Made by a program: the position numbers and the translations under genes. From NCBI GenBank assembly GCA_003599475.1, contig QZKK01000146.1, positions 1 through 17,354 of the forward strand: a stretch of 17,354 nucleotides of DNA. Direction: 5' to 3'. This DNA is from Desulfobacteraceae bacterium (GTDB lineage: Bacteria > Desulfobacterota > Desulfobacteria > Desulfobacterales > SURF-15). Of the stretch, positions 1 to 5,699 are shown one piece after another. Every line of letters begins with the position of its first letter. Within the stretch, counting starts at the first letter, position 1. Under the pieces are notes generated by a model that saw only the letters and a program-made list of their open reading frames with translations, ran no database searches and was not told the DNA's origin.

Positions 1-1
1 A

Positions 2-685
2 TTCGGGCTTTTTCACATTGCCATGTTCTATCGGCCTTGTGCCGTAAGCTATATCGAGCTTGAAATGAGAGCGGAGGAGAATCCGCGAGCAAGGAGCATA
101 CCCGTTCCGCCCAAAGGCCGGAAGGCCATGCTCCGGCGGAAAGAGCCGGCGGTAAGACCGGCTCAATCGGTGAATGTCGCAGAACCGTCTGCACCGCCGG
201 TTTCACCGCCGCCTGAGCCGGTGTTCTTATCGGTCGTAGAGCCGGTTGCACCGCCTGGACCGGAGCTCTCGGAATCCGATAGAGCTGAAAGCTCGGATTG
301 CGAATCATCGGCTGCATGGTCCCCTCCGAGGGAAGATTCCGATACCGCGGCAGCGGCAAAGGAGCCGGCAGCGGGCGAAGAATCCACCGCCGAGGCCGCA
401 TCGGGGGATTACTTCAGCCTGGTGCGGAAGAGGATCGAAAGCCGGAAGCGGTATCCTCATGAAGCCCGGATGCGAAGAGCCCAGGGGCGGGTGGTCGTGC
501 GCTTTGTCATCGAAGCGGACGGCAGGGTCAGCGATGCATCGCTTGCCGAAAGATCGCAGCATGCGATATTGAACCATGCGGCACTCGATGCGATCAGAGC
601 CTCCTCGCCTTTTCCGGCTCCGCCGAAAGGGCTTTTCCATGGTCCTGTGAAACTGGAGATCGGTATTGTTTTCAAACTGATGTAG
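2..685 (+). CDS. tonB: TonB-family energy transducer, 5' end cut by window edge
   Basis: TonB transmits the proton-motive force from ExbB/ExbD in the inner membrane to outer-membrane receptors. The frame is open from base 2 with no stop. The seven residues before the ATG at 23 (FGLFHIA) look like the end of the N-terminal membrane anchor, including the histidine expected there, so the real start is upstream of the window and the ATG at 23 is probably internal. Counting from that ATG, residues 20-125 are a Pro/Glu/Ser/Ala-rich periplasm-spanning linker, and residues 128-220 are a TonB C-terminal domain with a YP pair at 144-145, the strand pattern GRVVVRFVIEADGRV (155-169) and PFPAPP (196-201). 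It is the first gene of a locus that contains its likely partner, the receptor at 2673. ExbB and ExbD are not in the window and may lie just upstream. The family call is firm; the pairing with this receptor is inference. Confidence 0.9.
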   Translation, partial: FGLFHIAMFYRPCAVSYIELEMRAEENPRARSIPVPPKGRKAMLRRKEPAVRPAQSVNVAEPSAPPVSPPPEPVFLSVVEPVAPPGPELSESDRAESSDCESSAAWSPPREDSDTAAAAKEPAAGEESTAEAASGDYFSLVRKRIESRKRYPHEARMRRAQGRVVVRFVIEADGRVSDASLAERSQHAILNHAALDAIRASSPFPAPPKGLFHGPVKLEIGIVFKLM

Positions 686-708
686 AACTGAAGAGGAAAG
701 GAGCGGAT

Positions 709-945
709 ATGGATTTTGACGAAAAGTCTCGAATCCGAATCGAGCATTGGCTTGTCCACAATGAAAGCCATCAGAAAGAGTACGATGCCTTTGCCCTGGA
801 GCTGGAAACCGCCGGAAAAAGCGAGAGCGCAAGCTGCATCCGCGATATGGCGGCCCTGACCCTGCAGGGGAACGAACGCCTGCGCCGAGCGTTAAAGGCG
901 CTGGAATCGCGTGATTTCAGCATTCCATCTTCAACCGGGGGTTGA
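709..945 (+). CDS. Small helical protein with H-x3-H-x3-H face, function unknown
   Basis: This is a 78-residue protein without signal peptide or membrane segment, so probably cytoplasmic. It has a good ribosome site (AAGGAG at 698-703, 5 bases before ATG) and starts 23 bases after the tonB stop. It is predicted to be almost wholly helical. H13, H17 and H21 are spaced four residues apart in IEHWLVHNESHQKEY, so they would line up on one helix face, an arrangement that can hold a metal ion. The rest alternates charged and hydrophobic residues, as in a short helical hairpin. I believe similar small His-containing helical proteins occur in anaerobes, but I cannot name the family with certainty. 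Between tonB and the CooT-like and FmdE genes, a metal-handling or metal-sensing accessory role is a reasonable inference. The short length is the main reason for less than full confidence. Confidence 0.72.
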   Translation: MDFDEKSRIRIEHWLVHNESHQKEYDAFALELETAGKSESASCIRDMAALTLQGNERLRRALKALESRDFSIPSSTGG

Positions 946-970
946 GTCCCGAAGCCGGAAGGAGGTATCA

Positions 971-1330
971 ATGTGTGAAGCCCACGCGTTTCTTTTCAAA
1001 GACGGAAAGGAAGAAAAGGTTTTAGAAAAAAAGGCCACGAAGGTCCGGCTTTCCAGAAAGGAAGGCGGCGTCGTGGCTTTTTTGTTTGGCTGGAAAGGGA
1101 AAGTGCAGGCCGGAGGCTTGCAGGAGATAAACAAATGGACAGATCGGAAGCGATGCGGTCGATCCGTGAGGATTACATCGAATACATTCAGAAAAGAATT
1201 CCTGTGGATTTCGACAACGGGATGCAGGCACCGGTCTGCTTTTCCTACGAGGGGAAAAAGCATGTCGTTTGCCGCGTTATCGGCCGCTTCAGGACGCAGG
1301 AAAGCCAGCCCGCCAATGCTTATCTTGTGA
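971..1330 (+). CDS. CooT-like small nickel-protein-type ORF, 3' part overlaps fmdE out of frame
   Basis: The start at 971 has an excellent ribosome site (GGAGGT at 961-966, spacing 4). The N-terminus MCEAHAFLFKDGKEEK is the hallmark of the CooT family (about 60-70 residues), whose founding member binds nickel through the N-terminal Met-Cys in carbon monoxide dehydrogenase maturation. Residues 33-54 (GGVVAFLFGWKGKVQAG and following) can be laid over the family's FGEQK-containing strand, but less well. The frame does not stop where a CooT protein should. It runs to TGA at 1328-1330, 196 bases into fmdE, and residues after about 55 are read from fmdE in another frame and look like noise. A TAA in the +1 frame at 1128-1130, just before the fmdE start, would end a normal-sized protein. 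The gene may therefore be frameshifted, mis-sequenced, or read with programmed slippage at A_AAA_AAG (1027-1033). The N-terminal family match is good; the true 3' end is uncertain. Confidence 0.6.
   Translation: MCEAHAFLFKDGKEEKVLEKKATKVRLSRKEGGVVAFLFGWKGKVQAGGLQEINKWTDRKRCGRSVRITSNTFRKEFLWISTTGCRHRSAFPTRGKSMSFAALSAASGRRKASPPMLIL
1027..1033 (+). other. In-frame A_AAA_AAG slippery heptamer
   Basis: The CooT-like frame reads gaA AAA AAG here, the heptamer used for -1 slippage in E. coli dnaX. A purine-rich, SD-like stretch (AAAGGAAG, 1006-1013) lies 13 bases upstream and a stable hairpin begins one base downstream. The -1 frame is the fmdE frame and is open from base 979 through 2100. The usual 5-9 base spacer before the stem is absent unless only the inner stem (from 1048) acts. 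The motif is directly visible; its use is unproven. Confidence 0.3.
1033..1083 (+). promoter_or_regulatory. Hairpin element E1 with 3' T-tract, inside CooT-like ORF
   Basis: An outer 7-bp stem pairs GCCACGA (1034-1040) with TCGTGGC (1071-1077). An inner 7-bp stem pairs GCTTTCC (1048-1054) with GGAAGGC (1060-1066), around loop AGAAA. GTC (1043-1045) can also pair with GGC (1067-1069). Six T follow at 1078-1083 and seven A precede at 1026-1032. It has the form of an intrinsic terminator or attenuator upstream of fmdE, but sits within a translated ORF, so ribosome passage could control it. It shares its first 14 bases with element E2 at 2338. Confidence 0.55.
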
Positions 1331-2100
1331 ACGTCGAAGGCGGTGAAGTTTATTTCCTCTACTTTCAGCTCGATGACATGGAGCCCCGGGGGCATCTGCA
1401 GTCGGGTTTTTGGGTGCTGAATTTCCGTATTTTAAGCGACAGCGAGTTGATGGCGCTCTACAGGGAGGATCGGAAGATGCTGATGAATATGACTTTCAAG
1501 CGGGTCGTCGATTTTCACGGCCACCTGTGCCCGGAGCTTGTTCTCGGCGGAAAGGCCAGTGAGTACGCACAAAGGCTGCTCATGGAAAGAGGGAAGGAGC
1601 TTTCGACGGTTACAATCATTTCGGAGAACTGCACATCCGCTCTGGATGCCATTCAGGTTCTGCTCGGTGCTACGGTCGGCAATCAGCGCCTGATGGTCAT
1701 GGATTTCGGCAAGCACAACTATACCTTTCGAATCGGAAATGGACCGCACGGATTCCGACTCTCGTTGAGCCGGCAGATATTCGGGGATGAGGATGAATTC
1801 CAGCCGCTTGAGGAAAAGATTGCAGGAGACCGGGCGACACTGGACGAGGTCGTACATTTTCAAGAGCTTGTAGACGATCGTGTCCGGCATTTGCTTGCAT
1901 CGCCCCCAGAGGCGCTCTTTGTGGTGGATCGGGTGGATCCGGTCGGGCAGGCCGCTGAGCCGACAAGCTGCTATCTTTTATGTGCTGGATGCGGGCAACA
2001 AGTCTTGAGGAGTCATGCAATCGATGACGAAGGCAAGATCTACTGCATGCCCTGCTTGCAGCAGATCAAGACCGGCTGCATCCATCACCGCCTTCAATGA
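1135..2100 (+). CDS. FmdE-family protein with N-terminal beta domain and C-terminal zinc finger
   Basis: FmdE (FwdE) proteins are named for the molybdenum formylmethanofuran dehydrogenase operon of methanogens, but are widespread in other anaerobes, where their job is not settled. This 321-residue protein has three parts. Residues 20-100 are a small beta-rich domain (PVCFSYEGKKHVVCRVIGRF), possibly related to the DUF6504 type. Residues 115-250 are the FmdE core, with FHGHLCP (127-133), C166 and DFGKHNYTF (190-198). Residues 279-310 hold a zinc finger with C283, C286, C304 and C307. In the core, the usual Gly-Cys-Thr of family members reads GAT here (178-180), so one common cysteine is missing. 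The start has AGGAG at 1122-1126, spacing 8. The frame is open upstream to 979, so a longer product by slippage from the preceding ORF is formally possible. Next to metal-uptake genes, a cytoplasmic metal- or cofactor-binding role is likely but inferred. Confidence 0.88.
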   Translation: MDRSEAMRSIREDYIEYIQKRIPVDFDNGMQAPVCFSYEGKKHVVCRVIGRFRTQESQPANAYLVNVEGGEVYFLYFQLDDMEPRGHLQSGFWVLNFRILSDSELMALYREDRKMLMNMTFKRVVDFHGHLCPELVLGGKASEYAQRLLMERGKELSTVTIISENCTSALDAIQVLLGATVGNQRLMVMDFGKHNYTFRIGNGPHGFRLSLSRQIFGDEDEFQPLEEKIAGDRATLDEVVHFQELVDDRVRHLLASPPEALFVVDRVDPVGQAAEPTSCYLLCAGCGQQVLRSHAIDDEGKIYCMPCLQQIKTGCIHHRLQ

Positions 2101-2265
2101 TGTCGTCGTGTTCTGCTCCGAAGCTGCTGAGGCTCCAAAGGCACACCGGTGTTTTCGATTTTTCCGCTCATCGGACATGCAGAATCGGAAGAAAGATCTT
2201 GACTTCCTGTAGGCTGCCCATCTATGATCCATTCCTCAATTGCGGCAGTAGCCGCGTGCGGTAAT

Positions 2266-2294
2266 TTGACAGGGCAAGTTCGAAGACATAAAAA
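2266..2294 (+). promoter_or_regulatory. Possible sigma70-type promoter
   Basis: TTGACA at 2266-2271 is a perfect -35 match. It is followed after 17 bases by TAAAAA at 2289-2294, a moderate -10. Transcription would start near 2300, placing hairpin E2 and the stems after it in a leader of about 370 bases before the receptor gene. The -10 match is imperfect, so this is tentative. Confidence 0.35.
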
Positions 2295-2333
2295 ATTGTC
2301 TGCCGCATATTTGACGGAAACGGCATAAAGAGT

Positions 2334-2390
2334 AAAAGGCCACGAAGGTCCCTTTCCCCCGAGGGGAAAATGACTTTGTGGCCTTTTTTT
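2334..2390 (+). terminator. Hairpin element E2 with T7 tract, terminator or attenuator
   Basis: The outer stem pairs GGCCACGAA (2338-2346) with TTTGTGGCC (2375-2383), 9 bp including one G-T. GTC (2348-2350) pairs with GAC (2372-2374), and the apical stem pairs TTTCCCC (2353-2359) with GGGGAAA (2363-2369). Seven T follow at 2384-2390 and AAAA precedes at 2334-2337, so it could work in both directions. It either ends the fmdE transcript, 234 bases after its stop, or attenuates the receptor transcript if the promoter at 2266 is used. Its 5' arm is identical over 14 bases to element E1. Confidence 0.72.
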
Positions 2391-2576
2391 ATGGAGAAGG
2401 GAAGCGAACGGATACAGAAGGGCTTCGGCCCGAATGGAGGCAAACGGCAAAAGAATGGAGGAAGGCGTGCACCGGCCAAGGATACCCGCCGTCCTCCGGG
2501 CAAAGCGCTCCCGAGAAAGGGATGCTGCCGTACTTTTTCAATAGCACGGCATCTCTTTATCCGTCAATGCAGGGGC

Positions 2577-2665
2577 TCTCTCCGCTCCGCTTCCCAAGCA
2601 TGGGGGGATCGCTTTGCGAGAAATGCGCTCGGGGGCGCAAACGGCATTGGAGCGAGAGAAAGGAG
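2577..2665 (+). promoter_or_regulatory. Long-range stem next to the receptor ribosome site
   Basis: TCTCTC (2577-2582) and GCTCC (2584-2588) can pair with GAGAGA (2654-2659) and GGAGC (2649-2653), giving 11 bp with one bulged C. The enclosed part can form TTTGCG (2613-2618) with CGCAAA (2636-2641), and TGCGC (2624-2628) with GCGCA (2635-2639), as alternatives. The stem abuts AGGAG (2661-2665), the ribosome site of the receptor gene, so folding could change translation. This is a hand fold only. Confidence 0.35.
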
Positions 2666-2672
2666 ATGAACG

Positions 2673-4796
2673 ATGATTTCAGGTCGGATTGAAAAGAGTA
2701 GAGGGCAAAAAGAACGGGTGCATGTGAACCGGCGGGTTATGCTGTGTCTTTGGGCTTTCCTGTTTCTGTCCTTCGACTCCGTGAGAGCCGCAGCGGCGGA
2801 AGAAAAAAAAGAAGAGAAAACCGTGTTGAAGGAAATCACCGTCACGGAGACTGCTTACGCCAATCCGGCCACTCCGGTTACAACCCGATACGGCACCCAG
2901 TACAACCTGGTGACCGAAGAGCAGATCGAGGAGCAGAATGCGTTTGACTTCCAGTCCACTTTGCGGGATGTGCCGGGGGTTTTGTTTCAGAGTAAAAACC
3001 TGATCGGCAGCCAGACCAGCCACAGCCTCTATATCCGGGGCCGCGGCGCCAGCCACCCCAGCGCCGACTTTGCCATTAACTTCGACGGGGCTCCCCGCTT
3101 CGGGGCGCTCTTCGGCCAGGTATTGGGCGATGGCATCGCCGTTTCCACCATCGGAGGAGTCGAGGTCTACAAAAGCCCGCAGCCGGCTTTCTTCGGAAGC
3201 GGGTATGCCTTGGTCAATGTGCTTCCCAAATATTTGAAGGAAGAGGGGCAGGAGCTTTCTTTCGATTTCAGCGGAGGCAGCTACGCCACCTTTTCTCAGA
3301 GCCTCTCCGGCGGAATCAGACAGGAGGCGGCCGATTTCTACGCTTCCCAGAGCTGGGTTTCAACCGACGGTCACCTGGACCACTCCTACGCACAGCAGCA
3401 AAGCTACTATGCCAATACCGGGTACCGGATCAGCAGCGAATGGGAGATCCGGCTTCTGGCAAATCATGTGAGCAGCGAAACCGAAGCTCCCATGCCGGAG
3501 ATTGCTCCCACCCCGACAAACGGGGTGAGTTTTCCGGGCGCGGAACGCTACGATACCGAAACAACGTTCACCACCTTGACGCTGAACCATCAGTACGAGC
3601 GCTGCAGCGGTTATCTCAAAGCCTATTGGGACGAAACCGATTTCGACCTGCTTCAGGAGCTCAACAACGGAAGCCGGTATGCCGGCGGCACGGGCGGGCT
3701 CTGGTCCCGGCAGGAAATTTCGCTTTACGGAGTCCGTGCCAGGGAAAAGCTCCTTCTGTGGCCGGGAGGAGAGATTCTGGCCGGAGCGGACCTGGATAGA
3801 ACCGAATTGAAAAACACCCAGCGGACGTTCAGCGGGCTGGCGGTGCCGGGGATAAACGGCGGCCAGGCGGCAAGAATCTGGGATTTTCCCGATACGACGC
3901 TCATTTCGCCTTACATCGCCGTAAGCCAGATGATCGGGCGTCCGGAAGGCTTCCACGTCAGCCCGTCCGGCGGTTTCCGGTATTTCGATCACAGCGAGTT
4001 CGAGGGCAAAACCTCCGGTCAGGCCGGCCTGGTGGCGGGCTATCGGTGCACCGATCTCAACTTCAACTACGCGCGCGGCGTCAACTACCCCTCTCCGGTC
4101 GTTTTGATGAATTTCGTGCTGGCAAACGCTCCGGTGAGCGATCCCGACCAATACTGGGAGGACATCAAGCCCGAAGTGGTGGACCACTATGAAGTCGGCC
4201 TGACTCATACCTGGCAGGAGGTCGCCTCCCTGGGAGCGACCGTTTTCTACGATCAGGGGAAAGACCGTTTCCAGGCATACATGTTCGGCCCCATTCCGAT
4301 CCAGTTCAACGACCCGATCGGCGAATACGAGATCCGGGGGTTTGAGCTCACCGCCACTGCAACCCCCTCCAAGGGATTCGAGCTCTTTACGGGCGCCACC
4401 TGGCTTGACGCCGAAGCGACCGGCAGCGACGGCATCGAGTGCGATCATCTCCCCTATACGCCCGCCTTCCAGCTTCAGGCCGGGTTCACATGGGCCTTTC
4501 TGAAAAATTTCCGGCTTTTCATGGATATGCAGCACCTCCATGACCTGTATCAGGGGACCGGCCGCCGCAGCGGCACGTTCAATTTCAGCGAGCTTACCGA
4601 AGCGGACAAGCTGGATGACATCACGCTTTTCAACGGCCGGGTGAGCTATCGTTTCGATTACGGACTGCTGCGCCTGAAGGATTCGGAGCTGTTTGTCGCG
4701 GTAAACAATATTTTCAATCAGGATTACGAATATGCCAAGGGCTACAGCATGCCTGGAACGACGGCCTTCGCCGGATTCAGCCTGAAATTCCTGTAA
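2673..4796 (+). CDS. TonB-dependent outer-membrane receptor
   Basis: This is a 707-residue gated beta-barrel for active uptake of a scarce ligand across the outer membrane. The start has AGGAG at 2661-2665, spacing 7. A long basic N-region precedes the hydrophobic signal core (residues 23-34) and an Ala-rich cleavage area near 39-42; an internal GTG start around codon 18 is possible. A TonB box reads EITVTE (54-59). The plug follows to about residue 190, with DVPGVLFQ, SLYIRGRG and GGVEVYKSP. The remainder alternates beta strands and loops up to a C-terminal strand ending FSLKFL, typical of barrel proteins. The length suits siderophore, metallophore or metal receptors. The next genes encode a TroA-fold ABC importer and a TonB is upstream, so metal-ion or metal-chelate import is likely. 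I see no feature identifying the ligand and did not recognise a BtuB- or FepA-type subfamily. Confidence 0.93.
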   Translation: MISGRIEKSRGQKERVHVNRRVMLCLWAFLFLSFDSVRAAAAEEKKEEKTVLKEITVTETAYANPATPVTTRYGTQYNLVTEEQIEEQNAFDFQSTLRDVPGVLFQSKNLIGSQTSHSLYIRGRGASHPSADFAINFDGAPRFGALFGQVLGDGIAVSTIGGVEVYKSPQPAFFGSGYALVNVLPKYLKEEGQELSFDFSGGSYATFSQSLSGGIRQEAADFYASQSWVSTDGHLDHSYAQQQSYYANTGYRISSEWEIRLLANHVSSETEAPMPEIAPTPTNGVSFPGAERYDTETTFTTLTLNHQYERCSGYLKAYWDETDFDLLQELNNGSRYAGGTGGLWSRQEISLYGVRAREKLLLWPGGEILAGADLDRTELKNTQRTFSGLAVPGINGGQAARIWDFPDTTLISPYIAVSQMIGRPEGFHVSPSGGFRYFDHSEFEGKTSGQAGLVAGYRCTDLNFNYARGVNYPSPVVLMNFVLANAPVSDPDQYWEDIKPEVVDHYEVGLTHTWQEVASLGATVFYDQGKDRFQAYMFGPIPIQFNDPIGEYEIRGFELTATATPSKGFELFTGATWLDAEATGSDGIECDHLPYTPAFQLQAGFTWAFLKNFRLFMDMQHLHDLYQGTGRRSGTFNFSELTEADKLDDITLFNGRVSYRFDYGLLRLKDSELFVAVNNIFNQDYEYAKGYSMPGTTAFAGFSLKFL

Positions 4797-4804
4797 AGCG
4801 GTCG

Positions 4805-4816
4805 CCTGCCGGCAGG
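4805..4816. repeat. Perfect 12-bp palindrome CCTGCCGGCAGG
   Basis: It lies 8 bases after the receptor stop and 43 bases before the binding-protein start. There is no T-tract, so it is not an obvious terminator. It could slow 3' decay of the receptor message or be a protein site, but chance is also possible in GC-rich DNA. Confidence 0.3.
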
Positions 4817-4859
4817 GGCGGTGCATGGCATCGTCGCATGGCTTTCAGGAGGTTAAACA

Positions 4860-5699
4860 ATGCGGAAAAAATCAGGACTGTTCCTTTCGATTGCGGCGGT
4901 TGTGCTGCTGGGAGCTTCGACGGGCGATTCGAATCCGCTCCCCCGGCGGGAAAAGCCGAAAACCGTCCGCTGCATCGTGGCATCGGATACGATCCTTTCC
5001 GGAATGATCGTTTTTCTGCTTCCTCCGGAAAAATACTCCGCCGAAGCGCTGCTCCCCCCGGGGCAGTGTCCAGGCCACTACGACGTGAAGCTTTCGGACA
5101 TCGAGAGAACCAAAGCGGCCGATCTGATCGTCTCCTTCAAAGGAATGCCGTTCATGAACCGGGAAGGCTTAGGCGGCGGGGCGCGGCTGCTTCTGGATGC
5201 CCGGGGCCGAAACTGGATGGCCCCGGGCGCATACATTCAGGGGCTGACAGTCCTTGCCGAAGGGCTTTCGAAACGATTTCCGGAAGATGAGGAGGATATC
5301 CGGATGCGGGTGCAGCAGACGGCCTGCAAGGTGAAACAGGAGGCGGACAGGCTTGCCGAAAAGATCCGGCAGGCAGGGGGTTGCGGGAAGGAGGTCATCG
5401 CTTCGGCCATGCAGAAGGAGCCGCTGGAATGGATGGGATTCCGCGTTGTCGGAGAATACGGCAGGCCGGAGGCGATGTCGGCCGCTGAAATCGTGCGTCT
5501 TGTGAAGATCGGAAAGGACCGGCGGGCGGTCGCTGTCGTGGACAACCTCCAATCCGGACCGGATACCGGAAAGGGGATCGCCGAAACGCTCGCGGTGCCG
5601 CATGTGATTCTGACAAATTTTCCATCGGAAAAAGGGTATCTTGCAACCCTCGAAGAAAACGTCCATGCCCTCTTGTCTGCGCTTAAAGGAATCCGATGA
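4860..5699 (+). CDS. TroA/ZnuA-fold ABC substrate-binding protein with altered ligand positions
   Basis: This 279-residue periplasmic binding protein would pass its ligand to the ABC permease encoded two genes on. AGGAGGT (4847-4853) gives a near-perfect ribosome site. Residues 1-22 form a signal peptide, with a hydrophobic core at 7-18. The order of elements (VRCIVASDTILSGM, then CPGHYDVKLSDIERTKAADLIV at 70-91, then a long linking helix) follows the cluster A-I metal-binding proteins. By eye, canonical ligands are changed. The first His region is kept as C70/H73. The place of the usual PHxWxxP reads RNWMAP (117-122), and that of the usual HDAF reads MQKEPLEW (184-191). A free zinc or manganese ion held by three His and an acid is thus unlikely; a metal chelate or a differently bound metal fits better. 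It overlaps the ATPase gene by 4 bases (ATGA). Confidence 0.82.
   Translation: MRKKSGLFLSIAAVVLLGASTGDSNPLPRREKPKTVRCIVASDTILSGMIVFLLPPEKYSAEALLPPGQCPGHYDVKLSDIERTKAADLIVSFKGMPFMNREGLGGGARLLLDARGRNWMAPGAYIQGLTVLAEGLSKRFPEDEEDIRMRVQQTACKVKQEADRLAEKIRQAGGCGKEVIASAMQKEPLEWMGFRVVGEYGRPEAMSAAEIVRLVKIGKDRRAVAVVDNLQSGPDTGKGIAETLAVPHVILTNFPSEKGYLATLEENVHALLSALKGIR

Larger units (their letters stand above)
2101..2672 (+). other. 572-base non-coding stretch between fmdE and the receptor gene, rich in hairpins
   Basis: No convincing gene is seen. The longest frame (104 codons, GTG at 2378 to 2692) has no good ribosome site, starts inside hairpin E2 and overlaps the receptor start. The stretch holds a GCGGC/GCCGC hairpin (2242-2255), a promoter-like pair (2266-2294), element E2 (2334-2390), a GGGC-TTCG-GCCC hairpin (2420-2431), a stem joining GGAGGA (2457-2462) and GGCG (2464-2467) to CGCC (2487-2490) and TCCTCC (2492-2497), a 10-bp stem of AAAGGGATGC (2516-2525) with GCATCTCTTT (2549-2558), and a long-range stem ending next to the receptor's ribosome site. 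No known riboswitch core, such as the cobalamin or TPP box, was recognised. Confidence 0.6.

Noticed and set aside
1135..1330. Genuine long overlap of two independently coding frames
   Set aside because: The CooT-like frame past about residue 55 shows no family similarity and an Arg/Ser-rich, noise-like composition, while fmdE in this stretch encodes a plausible beta domain. Frame error or slippage is more likely.
2242..2255. GCGGC-AGTA-GCCGC hairpin as terminator of fmdE
   Set aside because: Stem of 5 bp without a following T-tract; E2 further down is the better terminator.
2391..2672. Cobalamin or other known riboswitch before the receptor
   Set aside because: None of the conserved core words I would expect could be found, so the structured leader is left unassigned.
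2378..2692. 104-codon + strand frame starting at GTG inside E2 and running into the receptor gene
   Set aside because: It has no ribosome site, its start is buried in a terminator-like hairpin, and it overlaps the receptor start. Its first residues resemble the CooT-like ORF only through the shared hairpin sequence.
3360..4826. 488-codon open frame on the - strand across the receptor gene
   Set aside because: It is fully antisense to a well-supported TonB-dependent receptor and has no recognisable motif or ribosome site.
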